From contig NC_008269.1 of assembly GCF_000014565.1 (NCBI RefSeq), positions 1 through 64,000 of the forward strand: a DNA stretch of 64,000 bases, given 5' to 3'. This document shows positions 44,174 through 57,944 of the stretch, piece by piece. A program made the translations under genes and the position numbers. The first letter of the stretch is position 1. The number at the start of each line of letters is the position of its first letter. The DNA is from Rhodococcus jostii RHA1. Its GTDB lineage: Bacteria; Actinomycetota; Actinomycetes; Mycobacteriales; Mycobacteriaceae. The notes below the pieces were generated by a model. That model was not told the origin of the DNA. It was given only the letters and a program-made list of their open reading frames with translations, and made no database searches.

Positions 44174-45712
44174 ATGCACATCCCATTTACGGTTACAGAC
44201 TTTCTGGAGCGGGGAGCGGCCGGTTTCCCTGACAGCGTGGCCGTGATCGACGAGCCGGAACAACCGGGCGAGTCGGTCGGGCAGGTGACTTTTCGGGAAC
44301 TCGCCCACCGCGTGTGTGCCTGGCAAGCAGGATTCGACCGTCTGGGCATCAGGGTCGGCGAACGGGTCGCCGTCGTCAGCCACAATTCGGCCCGACTGCT
44401 CGAGCTCTTGTACGCGGTGCCGGCGAGCGGCCGGATTTGTGTTCCGATCAATTTCCGTCTGTCTCCGGCGGAGGTCGATTACATCGTCGGAGATTGCGGC
44501 GCGTCAGTGCTTCTTGTCGATCCCGAGCTGGAAGAGGCGTTGTCGGGTATCAAGGTTCGGCACCGGTTCGTACTCGGGAAGCACACAGACGCGGATCTGA
44601 TGCGCTTCGATACGGAGCCGGCCCCCTGGGCGTCGCCCACGGAGGAGTCGACGGCAACAATCAACTACACCTCCGGCACCACCGCGCGCCCGAAGGGTGT
44701 CGAGATGACTCATCGTAATCTTTGGGTCAATGCCGTCACACTCGCGATGCACACCCGTGCGTGGGAACGCGATGTGTACATGCACACGTTGCCGATGTTC
44801 CACTGCAACGGTTGGGGGATGCCGTTCGGGATGGCAGGACTGGGCGCGAAGCAGATCGTGTTGCGCAAGGTCGACGGCACCGAAATCCTCCGGCGGGTGG
44901 AGGAACACGGTGTGACGTTGATGTGCGGGGCTCCGGCGGTGTGGAACGCGGTGCTCGATGCTGCCCGGTCCTGGCAGGGAGAGATTCCTGGTCGCGATCG
45001 GGTGCGGGTGGTGTGCGCCGGCGCTCCTCCGCCCAGCCGTACCATCGCGCGCCTGAGCAGCGAGTTGGGGTGGGAACTGCAGCAGATCTACGGGCTCACG
45101 GAAACATCGCCGCTGCTGACTTTCAACCGGTCGCTGCCTGCGGATGACGGTCTTGATCTTGAGGAACGAGCGCACAGACTGACCCGCGCCGGACTTCCCG
45201 CCCTCGGTGCACGGCTTCATATCTCCAACTCGGGTGAAGTTCTGGCGCGTTCGAACGTCGTGATGAACGGATACTGGAACAACCCCGAGGCGACCGACGA
45301 GGCGCTGCGTGATGGTTGGTTCCACACGGGAGACGGCGGGATGATCGACGGCGAGGGCCAACTGACGATTTCCGACCGAAAGAAGGATGTGATCGTCACC
45401 GGTGGCGAGAATGTGTCGTCGATTGAGGTGGAGGAATGCATCTTCAGCCATCCCGGTGTGACCCAGGTCGCGGTGATCGGCGTACCGGACGAGAAATGGG
45501 GCGAGACCGTCAAGGCGCTGGTGGTCACCACGGGTCCCTCCACAGTCTCCGAGGCCGAGATCATCGCACACTGCAAGCAGCACCTGGCGGGCTACAAGGC
45601 GCCGACTTCGGTGGAGTTTCGTGACTCGATTCCACATACCGCGACGGGCAAGATCCAGAAGTTCAAGCTCCGAGCGCCGTATTGGGAAGGGTCGACGCGC
45701 GGCGTGAATTGA
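44174..45712 (+). CDS. acyl-CoA ligase (AMP-forming, FadD-like)
   Basis: 512 residues. Complete adenylate-forming enzyme: TINYTSGTTARPKGVEMTHRN (about 158-178), IYGLTETSPL, GWFHTGDGGMIDGEGQL, ISDRKKDVIVTGGENV, and the catalytic Lys in HTATGKIQKFKL. It activates a carboxylic acid to its CoA ester with ATP. Placed next to the bphTS-bph block and sharing the regulatory motif, it may activate the acid released by meta-cleavage hydrolysis (for example benzoate, propionate or isobutyrate, depending on the growth substrate); this is inference. It is convergent with bphT. Confidence 0.9.
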   Translation: MHIPFTVTDFLERGAAGFPDSVAVIDEPEQPGESVGQVTFRELAHRVCAWQAGFDRLGIRVGERVAVVSHNSARLLELLYAVPASGRICVPINFRLSPAEVDYIVGDCGASVLLVDPELEEALSGIKVRHRFVLGKHTDADLMRFDTEPAPWASPTEESTATINYTSGTTARPKGVEMTHRNLWVNAVTLAMHTRAWERDVYMHTLPMFHCNGWGMPFGMAGLGAKQIVLRKVDGTEILRRVEEHGVTLMCGAPAVWNAVLDAARSWQGEIPGRDRVRVVCAGAPPPSRTIARLSSELGWELQQIYGLTETSPLLTFNRSLPADDGLDLEERAHRLTRAGLPALGARLHISNSGEVLARSNVVMNGYWNNPEATDEALRDGWFHTGDGGMIDGEGQLTISDRKKDVIVTGGENVSSIEVEECIFSHPGVTQVAVIGVPDEKWGETVKALVVTTGPSTVSEAEIIAHCKQHLAGYKAPTSVEFRDSIPHTATGKIQKFKLRAPYWEGSTRGVN

Positions 45713-45732
45713 CACAGGCAGTCCGGGACGAC

Positions 45733-46362
45733 CTAGTCCAAAAGACCTGCGTCCCTGGCTACTCGGGCCAGTTCGGCGCGGGTGCGGATCAGCAGCTTAC
45801 GTTGAATGCTGGCTCGGTGGCTCTCGACGGTGCGCGGAGAGACCGTCAGTTCCTCCGCGATCTCGGTGTTGGTGAGGCCGGAGGCGATCAGCTTCATTAC
45901 CTCGAGCTCCCTTGAAGAAAGAGAGTCGATATTGGCCTCGAGCAGGCTTTCGGAGCCGCCGGGTTCGGTGGTGTCTGCTCGAAACGAGACAAATCCTTCA
46001 TCCTTCATCACGGTGTAGAGGACAGACACGAGCTCCTCGTCCAGGCATTCCTTCGTGATGTATCCCCGCGCACCCCGCGTCTTCGCTTTGTCGACGTATC
46101 CCTTGGCGCCGTACATGCTGAGCATCACGACACGGGTCTCGGGCGAGATGGCTGAAATCTGCTCCAACAGGTCGAGGCCGTTGCAGTCGGACAGTCGGAT
46201 GTCGAGCACCACCAGTTCCGGCGCGAAGTCTCGCACTGCTTGCAGGAGAAGTTCTCCGGTCGGTGCGGACGCCACCAGGTGAAAGTCCGTCGTGGTCTCG
46301 AGGATCCTCCGGATCCCGGACCGGATAATGCCATGGTCGTCACACACCACAACGCTGATCAT
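45733..46362 (-). CDS. bphT: NarL/LuxR-type response regulator BphT
   Basis: 209 residues from MISVVVCDDHGIIRSG (ATG 46362), overlapping the stop of bphS as ATGA. Receiver: Asp8/Asp9, phospho-acceptor Asp54 (VVLDIRLSD), Lys104 in YITKE. The C-terminal LuxR HTH reads SSRELEVMKLIASGLTNTEI and LTVSPRTVESHRASIQRKL. The length equals that known for BpdT/BphT, the activator of biphenyl and alkylbenzene operons in rhodococci. It probably binds the CATCCGGGAAAACTACGG element found at three promoters in this window. Confidence 0.9.
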   Translation of the reverse strand: MISVVVCDDHGIIRSGIRRILETTTDFHLVASAPTGELLLQAVRDFAPELVVLDIRLSDCNGLDLLEQISAISPETRVVMLSMYGAKGYVDKAKTRGARGYITKECLDEELVSVLYTVMKDEGFVSFRADTTEPGGSESLLEANIDSLSSRELEVMKLIASGLTNTEIAEELTVSPRTVESHRASIQRKLLIRTRAELARVARDAGLLD

Positions 46363-49300
46363 CGTCTGATCGGCACCTCCACCATTATCGTCGTACCTTG
46401 TCCTGGTCGGGACTCGACGGACATCCGTCCGCCTACCAGCCGGGCCCGTTCCCGCATTCCAATCAATCCCAGCGACCTGCGCTGTCCGACCAGGTCGAGG
46501 TCGAATCCGGTCCCGTTGTCCTCGACCACGGCCCGCAGGGTGTCTGCCGAGGACACGATCATGACACTCGCCTCCCCGGCGCGACTGTGTCGGCCGATAT
46601 TGGTCAGTGCTTCCTGCACGATACGAAAGACTGCGGTCGTGACCGCCGGCGGAACGGATATCGGCTGTCCCGTTGCGGTGAGTTCGATGCGGATCGGGTA
46701 CATCTGCCGGCAATCTTCCACGTACTGCTCGATGCAGCCGGTGAGCCCTAGATCGTCGAGCCCCGAGGGCCGCAATGACCACGCGACAGTCCGGGCCACC
46801 TGTATCCCTTGGCGGACGATCGTGCGGACATCGGTCGCAGTCTGGCGTGTGGTGGCGTCTTCGGAGTTCTGTAGAGCACTGAGTCCGTCCATCACGCCCG
46901 CGAAGAGGTGGCCGAACTCGTCGTGCAGATCACGTGCGATTCTCCCGCGCTCGGCCTCCTGCACTTCCACTATCCGTTCCATGGACGCTCGCCGAAGGCC
47001 TTCCCGCTCGATGACGGCGCCTGCCAGCGCGGCCAGCACCTCCATGGTCGGCCCGTGGTGCTCGCTCTCACCGAGGGGAAAGGCCGCGACGACCGCGGTT
47101 TCGGTGACATCGTTCCCGACGACCGGCTTGGTGATGCGCTCCGTCAACTTCATTTCGCGGGCCTCACCGGCCGCCCCCGAATCCCCGAGCATCGACGCTG
47201 GAGACGCGTTCGGAACTCTGATCGCATCGACGCTCACCGGTGTATGGCGCGAGATCTCGACTCGGCGCGCGGTGGTCGTCGCGAAAGTTGCGTCTCGGAG
47301 CTTGTCGAGAACCTCGTCGATGTCTTCGGAGGCGACGATGCTGCTCACAGCGTCGAGCAGGGCCTGGTGCCGGGCTGAGCCCCTGCCGACGAGGGCGTCT
47401 CGCGAGTGCGCCGACTCGACGATCCCGCGATCCACCCGGATACCCAGCGGTCGGCACAGTTCGGTCACCGGCGCCAGCGCGCTGAGCGGCCCTCGTCGGG
47501 GTGTGAGCCCCACCAGTGTAGCGACCAGAGCGCATGCGGCGAGTTCGCCTTGCGCCGAGTATCGGAATGCGCTGCGAGATGCTGCGGCCAAGATCATGCG
47601 GCCGCGCCACTTGTGTCCCCGCGAAAACGACATCAACGCCCATTCCCGCAGAACCGCGGGCCGCTCGCCCCAGAAGACGATGGCCGACCACCGGGCACGA
47701 GTGAGCTGCCGTCGTGCGGCCTTGGCCTGGAGCCGGTGTTCCTCCGTCCACCAGGCAGGTGCGGCGTCGTGCGAGAGGCGAAGGACCTGCAGGTGCGCGG
47801 TCAGGATCGGTGCGAGGAAATGATTCCTGATGCCCGAACCGCGGATCAGCTCGTCTGCCTGCCGAAACGCGTCCACAGCCTGCACGTCCTGCTCCGCGTG
47901 GAAAAGTCGCCAGGCCCGCGCCGCATGCAACATCGCCATCGTGTGGCGGTCGCCCGAATTCGTCTGCCGCAGTTCACGAGAGAGCGTCTCCATGCTCACG
48001 TCACCCGGCAGGCACCAGACCCAGATCGCGAGGGCGGTACCCGCGCCGATCCGATCGCCTCTGCGCTTGCCCTCCCAGTAGGTGTCACGCGCAAGCACTC
48101 CCGCATCGTGAAGTTTCCCTTGTCGAGCCAGACACAGCGCCTTTTGCCACATCGCAGCTACCTGTTCCCAACGATCACCGAAAATGTCGAAGGCGGCGAT
48201 TGCGGTGTCGAACGCCGCGATCGCCTCGTCGTACCGGTTGGCAGCGTAGAGAACGAATCCCCGGAAATGGTGCGACTGGGCGATGCCCCAGCCTTCGCCC
48301 GCCGTCTGGCGCAGTCGCAGCGAGCGGTCGGCGAGGCGCAACGCCAGCGGCGCAAGGACGGGTGCTACACCGGAAATCACGGCAGCGGTGGAGTATGCCT
48401 GTGCCCGCTCACGCGTGCTTCGTGCGGCATTCGCGAAACGCACGCCACGGAGGATGGCCAATACCAGCCAGATCGGTGACCTGACGAACCACCATTCGTA
48501 TACCAGCCGGTTGTGGATTCGGGCGGCCAGGCGGTCACGCTCTGTTCCGGCGATTGCTCGGCCCGGCCGGATTCGGCGAGAGAGCCAACCAAGGGTAAGG
48601 AGACCCACCTCGCCGACCGCGAATACGGCCGCGAGCATGGAACTCCGGGGCAAGCGAAGCCCGAGGTCGTGCATGCTCTGTCGCATCCACTCCGCGGCAT
48701 CATCGAATCGTCCTGTCTTGAAGGCGAGTTCGCCGAGCAGAGTGGCAACCCGTGAAGAGTCGAGTCCCGATCGCGCACCGGTCAGCTCGTATGCCCACAC
48801 CAGTTCCTTCGCGGCCAGATCGTAGTTCCCGAGGAGCATGTGGACTGTGCCGAGTCCTTCGTGAACACGGAATCTCGCGATGTCGTCGGCCGACTCGCAC
48901 AGGGCCAGCCCGGCTTCAGCGATCTTGAAGTTGCCCTCCGCGACGTCGAGCGCATTGTGCCTCAGCCCCGCCTCGCCCGCACGCAGGGCGTACGGCACCG
49001 CAGATGCAGCTCTGCCGGAGCGGTCGAAGTGATACGCGATGTCGTAGTCGGCCCGAACCGCAGGGACGCCTTCGAGTGCCCCTGCGGCCCGGAAATGCAG
49101 CTCGCGCCGGGCGTCGTCGGTCAAGGTTCTCAGCACGGCTTCGCGGAGCCGATCGTGCGTGAATTCGAACTCGGCGTGGCCGCCGTCCGCGATGCCGCGC
49201 ACAATTCCGTGCTGGGTTGCCTCCAGCAGGAGCTGATCGACGTCCTTCGGGCTCGCCTCCAGTGCCTCGCACAGAAGCCTGGACGAGAACCGGCGTCCCA

Positions 49301-51155
49301 GGACCGCGCCCTGACGTATCGCCTGCTGCGTGTCCGTCGACAATAGGCTCAGCCGCGCCGAGACGAACACATCCATCTGGGCACTGTCCCGACCAGCCGC
49401 GGCGTCGGAATCCCGGGATTGCGACGGCAGCGGGAGTGACGCCATCCCATTCTCGTCCACCACCCATCGACCCGACTCGCGCGTCAACGCCGACGAGTCG
49501 ACGAGTGCCTGGAAAACTAGCATGGTTTCGAGCGGATTGCCTTTGGAGTACTTCGTGACATAGGGAATGACCTCGTCGGGGATACGGTCACCGATCGACC
49601 GGATCAATTCCTCCGTATCGGCCGCGGACAACGGCTGAAGATCCAGAAACTCGATATCACTGAGTCCCCAGGCCCTCACTTGCGCAACAGCTTCCGTTCG
49701 GCACGAAAATATCAACGAAACGTTCGACTGGGATCGCGTTTCCTCCATCGATATCGTCGAAGCCAGTTTGGCGAGCACCTGCCAGCTGAGATCGTCGGCC
49801 CACTGACAGTCGTCGACCACGATCAGCCCAGGCTGTTCCTTGGTGAAGACGGAGCGAAGAAGTCGAGCGACGGCAGTCGGGGCGGCGGCTACCGCGCGAT
49901 CGCCGAATCCGCCATCGGAGTTCGTCGCCGCGGGCGGATCCCCGAATGCTGCGGTCAGCTCCGGTATCTGTTCGAGTGCTGCCGGGAGCAGCTCACCCAT
50001 TTCTCCGCGCACCCGCTCGGCCTCGCGCGGGTGCGCGGTCAAGTAGGCGACCACGTCGCGGAAAGGGCCGGCGAACAGGCCGAGGGGACGGGCCGCCGCG
50101 TGGTCGAACGCGCCGGCACGCATCACGGTCACCCCGGCCGTCGAGGCGTGCGTGGCGACGGCGTCGAGCAGGCGGCTCTTGCCGACTCCTGACTCACCGC
50201 TCAGGCATGTGACCGCGCCGGACGATCGGCTCGCGCCGTCGGCACATGCGGTGAGGGTGGCGAGTTCGTCATGCCTGCCTACCAGCGGCGGCTCCACGTA
50301 GGCGAGCGATCCGCACTGCCGGGGCGGCGCGACAGCAGACGCGAGAGCGCTCTCCCCACCGCCGGTCGCGACCACCGCCTCGAGCGCTGCGAGCACCTCG
50401 TCGGCGCTTTCGTAGCGGATCGCTGCCCGTGGGCTCAGCAGCTTGAGAAATATCGGGCGCAGCGTAGCCGGGAGGCCGACGATATCGACCAGGTGTGACA
50501 GCTCTGCGTGGGTACCGCGGCGAGGGTTCGCCCTACGCAACGCGCTGGCCGTCCGATTTCCCTCCGCGGTCGACTCGAGGAGTACCCACCCCGCTGCGAA
50601 GATGTCGGCCGTGAAGCCTGCCGTCGGGTGTGCGAGTCCGGGACTTTCCGGAAGCAGATATCGACCTTCCGGCCCCTCGACGGGATGGGTCACGGCAGCC
50701 AATTGAGTCCGCGTCACGCTGGCGTCGAGGAGAACGAGCTGATTGGTGCCCTCCGCGAGCATGATATTCGCTGGCTTCACCCCGCCGTGAGCGATTCCCA
50801 TTCGGTGCAGACGAGCCAGTGCGTAGAACAGGTTGCACATCAGCTGGAGCTGGACGTCGAGCGATTGGGGTGACTCCTGCGCAGACCATTCTCGAATGTC
50901 GAGACCAGCTATGAATGGGCGGACGAGATCGACGTGGTCGGGTCCTTTGTGTGCAATCTGGGTGGGGATGACGTGTGGCAGCCTCGCCCTGCGCATGGCC
51001 TCCAGCTCACCTTCGAGCCAGTGCCAACTCCATGGGAACGTCATCGATAGATCCACCCGCCGGACAACCACACGTTCACGGGTCTCGCCCGACAGGGCCA
51101 GAGTCGTCGTGATGCCCGGACTCTGCCGCAGCACCCTCACGGTGTCGATTTCCAT
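46359..51155 (-). CDS. bphS: giant hybrid sensor kinase BphS
   Basis: 1598 residues from MEIDTVRVLRQSPG (ATG 51155). Order: a Ser/Thr-kinase-like domain (about 1-265), an AAA+ ATPase (Walker A GESGVGKS at 320-327, Walker B IVVDDCQWADD), a long TPR-like region, a GAF-type domain (LDAVSSIVASEDIDEVLDKL), then HisKA_3 with the phospho-acceptor His1411 in RDLHDEFG and an HATPase domain (EDNGTGF, GLIGMRERARLVGG). In rhodococci such kinases (BphS, BpdS) sense aromatic hydrocarbons and phosphorylate BphT. The kinase-like domain has HGGVKPANI instead of HRDxKPxN, so it lacks the catalytic Asp and is probably a sensing pseudokinase. Coupled to bphT. Confidence 0.9.
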   Translation of the reverse strand: MEIDTVRVLRQSPGITTTLALSGETRERVVVRRVDLSMTFPWSWHWLEGELEAMRRARLPHVIPTQIAHKGPDHVDLVRPFIAGLDIREWSAQESPQSLDVQLQLMCNLFYALARLHRMGIAHGGVKPANIMLAEGTNQLVLLDASVTRTQLAAVTHPVEGPEGRYLLPESPGLAHPTAGFTADIFAAGWVLLESTAEGNRTASALRRANPRRGTHAELSHLVDIVGLPATLRPIFLKLLSPRAAIRYESADEVLAALEAVVATGGGESALASAVAPPRQCGSLAYVEPPLVGRHDELATLTACADGASRSSGAVTCLSGESGVGKSRLLDAVATHASTAGVTVMRAGAFDHAAARPLGLFAGPFRDVVAYLTAHPREAERVRGEMGELLPAALEQIPELTAAFGDPPAATNSDGGFGDRAVAAAPTAVARLLRSVFTKEQPGLIVVDDCQWADDLSWQVLAKLASTISMEETRSQSNVSLIFSCRTEAVAQVRAWGLSDIEFLDLQPLSAADTEELIRSIGDRIPDEVIPYVTKYSKGNPLETMLVFQALVDSSALTRESGRWVVDENGMASLPLPSQSRDSDAAAGRDSAQMDVFVSARLSLLSTDTQQAIRQGAVLGRRFSSRLLCEALEASPKDVDQLLLEATQHGIVRGIADGGHAEFEFTHDRLREAVLRTLTDDARRELHFRAAGALEGVPAVRADYDIAYHFDRSGRAASAVPYALRAGEAGLRHNALDVAEGNFKIAEAGLALCESADDIARFRVHEGLGTVHMLLGNYDLAAKELVWAYELTGARSGLDSSRVATLLGELAFKTGRFDDAAEWMRQSMHDLGLRLPRSSMLAAVFAVGEVGLLTLGWLSRRIRPGRAIAGTERDRLAARIHNRLVYEWWFVRSPIWLVLAILRGVRFANAARSTRERAQAYSTAAVISGVAPVLAPLALRLADRSLRLRQTAGEGWGIAQSHHFRGFVLYAANRYDEAIAAFDTAIAAFDIFGDRWEQVAAMWQKALCLARQGKLHDAGVLARDTYWEGKRRGDRIGAGTALAIWVWCLPGDVSMETLSRELRQTNSGDRHTMAMLHAARAWRLFHAEQDVQAVDAFRQADELIRGSGIRNHFLAPILTAHLQVLRLSHDAAPAWWTEEHRLQAKAARRQLTRARWSAIVFWGERPAVLREWALMSFSRGHKWRGRMILAAASRSAFRYSAQGELAACALVATLVGLTPRRGPLSALAPVTELCRPLGIRVDRGIVESAHSRDALVGRGSARHQALLDAVSSIVASEDIDEVLDKLRDATFATTTARRVEISRHTPVSVDAIRVPNASPASMLGDSGAAGEAREMKLTERITKPVVGNDVTETAVVAAFPLGESEHHGPTMEVLAALAGAVIEREGLRRASMERIVEVQEAERGRIARDLHDEFGHLFAGVMDGLSALQNSEDATTRQTATDVRTIVRQGIQVARTVAWSLRPSGLDDLGLTGCIEQYVEDCRQMYPIRIELTATGQPISVPPAVTTAVFRIVQEALTNIGRHSRAGEASVMIVSSADTLRAVVEDNGTGFDLDLVGQRRSLGLIGMRERARLVGGRMSVESRPGQGTTIMVEVPIRR

Positions 51156-51335
51156 GTTGTTCCCTAGATCAGCGACTTCGCTGTCACGGTCCAGTCTCCC
51201 CAACAAACCAGACTCGCGCCATGAGCGGCTGGGTAACCACAATGTGGGCCCGGAGGGGATCCCGGCACCGTGGTCACCGACTGCTATCCCGGAGGTTCGG
51301 GAAGGACCTACCCGAGACTTCGGAAGGTAGCCAGG

Positions 51336-51755
51336 TCAAGTGGCCTCTTGATCCAATGCGCGGGGCCCGAGCTCGCTCAACTTGACGATGATGTAATTGA
51401 ACTGCGGGATGTTCTTCAGCAGGGGTCCCATCTTCCCCTTCACCGAGATCTGCTTGGTGACCAGCGCGATGTTGACGGTGAGCTCGCCTGTCACCAGCAT
51501 GCGCCGCCAGTTCTCGCTGTTCACCGGTGAGCACGAATTCGCTGGGTGGCGCGTCGTCCGCGTTGGCATGTTCGACGACGTCGGACATGACGCCCCTGCC
51601 GAAGTCCATGCGGACGACGAGGGTTAGCTTCCCGGTGTACACATGTGTCATCCCGAAGGTCATCTTGTCGGCCTTCTTCAGCCAGACGTGGTCATTGTTG
51701 AGTGTTTCGGCGAGGGCGTCGGGTACCGAAAGTGGGCCTGGTGTCGTTCGCTGTT
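51336..51755 (-). pseudogene. SCP2-like sterol-carrier protein, frameshifted
   Basis: Reads ALAETLNNDHVWLKKADKMT, FGMTHVYTGKLTLVVRMDFG and PPSEFVLTG in one frame, then from about 51527 NSENWRRMLVTGELTVNIAL and MGPLLKNIPQFNYIIVKLSE in another. Joined, these form one SCP2/sterol-carrier-like lipid-binding domain of about 130 residues. No start codon with ribosome site is visible at the 5' end. One extra base near 51527 explains the shift, so it is either a pseudogene or a sequencing error. It lies directly after bphB in the bph operon. Confidence 0.55.
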
Positions 51756-51781
51756 GTTTCTTCCTGTCCGAGGGCAGCGTC

Positions 51782-52597
51782 TTACAGGTCGTTTCCGCCG
51801 GCCGTCTCGGCCAAGCCGCGCACACCCATCCCGCCGTCACAGTTGATGATCGCGCCGGTTGCCGTCCTCGAGTTCGCCTTCGAAGCCAGCAGAACGTAGT
51901 GCCCGGTGTAGTCCGCAGCCTCGGGCAGCTCCTGCAGCACTGTGCACTGTTTGACCAGATCACCGAGGGATACCGCTGAGGTGATGGTGGTTTCGCCCAT
52001 TCCGAGCGAACCAGGTCCCCTCAGATCGGTGGGCATTGCGCCCGGAGCCACCCCGTTGACGCGGATCTTGGGGCCGAGTTCGAAGGCCAGTTCCTTGATC
52101 AGCCCGACTACCGCGTGCTTCGACGCGGTGTAGAGCGGGCCGCCGCCGCCGGGGTAGAAGCCGGCGTTCGACACGGTGTAGATGATCGAGCCTCCGGTGG
52201 CGGCGAGCTCCTCGACCGCCGCACGTGCACCGTGCAAGTAGCCCTTGACGTTGATGTGGAACATTTCGTCGAAGAGGGCGTCCAGTCGGTCCACCGGGAT
52301 ATCGACCATCTTCGTCGAGAAGTCCCAGATCGCGGCGTTCGCGACGAACGTGTCGAGGCGACCGAACTGGCGAACCGTTTCCTGGACGACGCGCGCATTG
52401 TCGTCGTACTTGCGCACGTCGCCTTCGACCACGAGGACATCCTCGCCGAAGTCGTTGGCAAGCTTCTCAGCCTTCTCCGCCGACTTCTCCAGGACACCCA
52501 CCCGGGCTCCCTCTCCCAGGAATCGCTCGACCAGCGCCCGGCCTAGGCCCGACCCTCCGCCGGTGACGATCATGACGTTGTCTTCCAGCCAACCCAT
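51782..52597 (-). CDS. bphB: cis-dihydrodiol dehydrogenase BphB
   Basis: 271 residues. SDR enzyme with TGGGSGLGR cofactor motif (12-20), NAAIWDF (about 87-93), and the catalytic Ser143, Tyr156 and Lys160 (TVSNAGFYPGGGGPLYTASK). The NAAIWD and GFYPGGGGPLYTA segments are characteristic of biphenyl/benzene cis-dihydrodiol dehydrogenases, which oxidise the cis-dihydrodiol to the catechol with NAD. It follows bphC in the operon, with 37 bases between. Confidence 0.92.
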   Translation of the reverse strand: MGWLEDNVMIVTGGGSGLGRALVERFLGEGARVGVLEKSAEKAEKLANDFGEDVLVVEGDVRKYDDNARVVQETVRQFGRLDTFVANAAIWDFSTKMVDIPVDRLDALFDEMFHINVKGYLHGARAAVEELAATGGSIIYTVSNAGFYPGGGGPLYTASKHAVVGLIKELAFELGPKIRVNGVAPGAMPTDLRGPGSLGMGETTITSAVSLGDLVKQCTVLQELPEAADYTGHYVLLASKANSRTATGAIINCDGGMGVRGLAETAGGNDL

Positions 52598-52634
52598 CAG
52601 AATCCCTTTCTTCGTCTTGTGAGTTCGGTTCGTC

Positions 52635-53588
52635 TTACGCTTGCGCCGGGGCGCTCAGCGTGGCATCGATGTCAATCAATTCATCCTCGATTGCGTTGCT
52701 GCTCACTTGCCTGTCGCGCTCGGCAACGAATTTGTGACCCCAGATGCTGATCTTGTCGTAGCGCACGACGGACCAGCCTGGTTCGACCTGGCGAGCGCCC
52801 CAGCCGTATTCGACGGCAAATCCGGAGGGGGTCGCGCCGTAGAATGAGAGCATGTGGTCATTGGTGTGGCGGCCAAGCGTCATGACCACTGTCCCGTCCG
52901 CATCGAACTTGTCGTAGGCAAGGCCCACGTCATCCATATGCTTGGTCTCGAGCATGAAGTGGTGAGTCTTCTTTGCTCCCGGGAGACCGGCGAGCGCCAG
53001 GGTGTGGTGTCGACCGTTGCAGTGCAGGAAGTGGAGTTTGACCGTCAGTTCATCGTTGAGCTTCCAGTCGATGATGTCGGAGAGATGGAAGCCCAGGCCC
53101 TTGACATAGAAATCCAGGGCAGCATCTATATCCGGCACAGCCAGCACGTAGTGGCCGAACCCCTGGTCGCCGGTTGTGAAGCCCGAGACCCCGGTCGGCG
53201 AGATGAACGGCTTCTCGAACAGCTCCGTCGCGCCATAGTAGATCTCGACCCGGGTGTTTGCCGTGTCCGTGCACGAAATCAGTCCGAGGACACCGCGATC
53301 GGCCGCCAACTCGCCGCTCTCTGTTGTCACCTCGATGCCATGCGCTTCGAGACGCTTCTTGATCGCGAGTAGCGAGTCCGCGCTATCGACCTCGTAGCCC
53401 GAGAGCGAGATGTCATCCGACGGGCCCTTTTCGACCATCAGGCGCCAACTGCGGGAGTCAACCCTGAACCGCGCCGAATTCTCGCTGCTCGAGGCCTCCA
53501 TGGCCCCCAGTTTTTCCGTCATGAAGGCGCGCCACGCGGGCACATCCGCAACCTCGAAGCCCATGTAACCGAGTCTCTGAACGCTCAT
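52635..53588 (-). CDS. bphC: extradiol ring-cleavage dioxygenase BphC
   Basis: 317 residues, two-domain type I extradiol enzyme. Fe(II) ligands His146 (GFGHYVLAV), His210 (KTHHFMLE) and Glu260 (FAVEYGW) are all present at the positions expected for 2,3-dihydroxybiphenyl 1,2-dioxygenases; His195, His241, Asp244 and Tyr250 around the active site are also kept. It opens the catechol ring next to the substituted carbon. It lies between bphAd and bphB on the minus strand. It could equally be named etbC or ipbC depending on the true substrate. Confidence 0.92.
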   Translation of the reverse strand: MSVQRLGYMGFEVADVPAWRAFMTEKLGAMEASSSENSARFRVDSRSWRLMVEKGPSDDISLSGYEVDSADSLLAIKKRLEAHGIEVTTESGELAADRGVLGLISCTDTANTRVEIYYGATELFEKPFISPTGVSGFTTGDQGFGHYVLAVPDIDAALDFYVKGLGFHLSDIIDWKLNDELTVKLHFLHCNGRHHTLALAGLPGAKKTHHFMLETKHMDDVGLAYDKFDADGTVVMTLGRHTNDHMLSFYGATPSGFAVEYGWGARQVEPGWSVVRYDKISIWGHKFVAERDRQVSSNAIEDELIDIDATLSAPAQA

Positions 53589-53898
53589 TTCTTACCTTTC
53601 TTGGAGTGTGATTTGCGCCGTCGGCCGTAGGTTGTGAAATCACCCAGGGACCTCGGGTATGGCTTTCCTGTTGTTGCCGTGCTCGACGGCCCGAAGGAGA
53701 TTGGCTACCCGGCGACCCGAGCCGACTCGACCGCTGGTTTGGGAGATGCGACTCGATCGCGGTGCCTGCGTTGGCTTCCTACCCCATCTTTCGACCTGCG
53801 CTCGGTCCAGCGGAGCCGGCCACCGTGGGGTGCACGTCGTCGCCGGACCGGTGGCCCGGCAGAGCGGATGAGTGATCGTCCCTAGCGGTCCTCGGTGA
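53589..53898. other. intergenic gap inside the bph operon
   Basis: About 310 bases between bphAd and bphC without a recognisable gene. The gap is long compared with the rest of the operon and could hold a promoter or processing site for bphC-bphB. No motif copy was found in it. Confidence 0.4.
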
Positions 53899-56032
<2,134 letters not shown>

Positions 56033-56115
56033 AATTCTTCCTAATCAGTCGGGAGTTCTGTTCAGGTGGAGAGCCGGCGATGGCTCCACCGCGGTCCGCT
56101 CGCCGCCCGCCGCGG

Positions 56116-57540
<1,425 letters not shown>

Positions 57541-57686
57541 TTAGTGCGTTCAATGGAACTCAGGTCTGCTTCGTAAATGCCTTCGGCTACGTCGCCGACG
57601 GTGAACCACGGCCCTACGGAAAAACTTCCGATCCATTCGCCGTGCTCACTCGCTGGCATCCATAGTGATCCAGATCTCATCGGCGA

Positions 57687-57707
57687 ACATCCGGGAAAAC
57701 TACGGAA
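57687..57707 (-). promoter_or_regulatory. shared bph-regulon motif, copy 3
   Basis: CATCCGGGAAAACTACGGAA at 57688 on the plus strand, identical over 20 bases to copy 2. It lies upstream of bphAa and is inverted relative to it, as for the hydrolase. The rest of the 57499-57944 interval holds no gene. Confidence 0.65.
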
Positions 57708-57944
57708 CCCGCCGGTCCGATGGATCGACGGACCTGCTCCATGTTTCCGCTGCGAGGACACTGCCGCGGCGGGGGTGTCGAGACCGTACGGTAGGAGTTG
57801 TCAGCGGACCGCATGACCGCCTCGGAATGCTTGTGGGACTGGGAAGCTCGACCATGTAGGGCAGAAACCGCGCCGCACGGTCGATGGAGGAAGAGCGCTT
57901 GGCAACGGAACTGGAGGATGCCCGGCGCCGAATCATCGAACTCA

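Noticed and set aside
46240..47823. 527-codon open frame opposite bphS
   Set aside because: Antisense shadow caused by high GC at third positions; bphS motifs on the other strand are intact.
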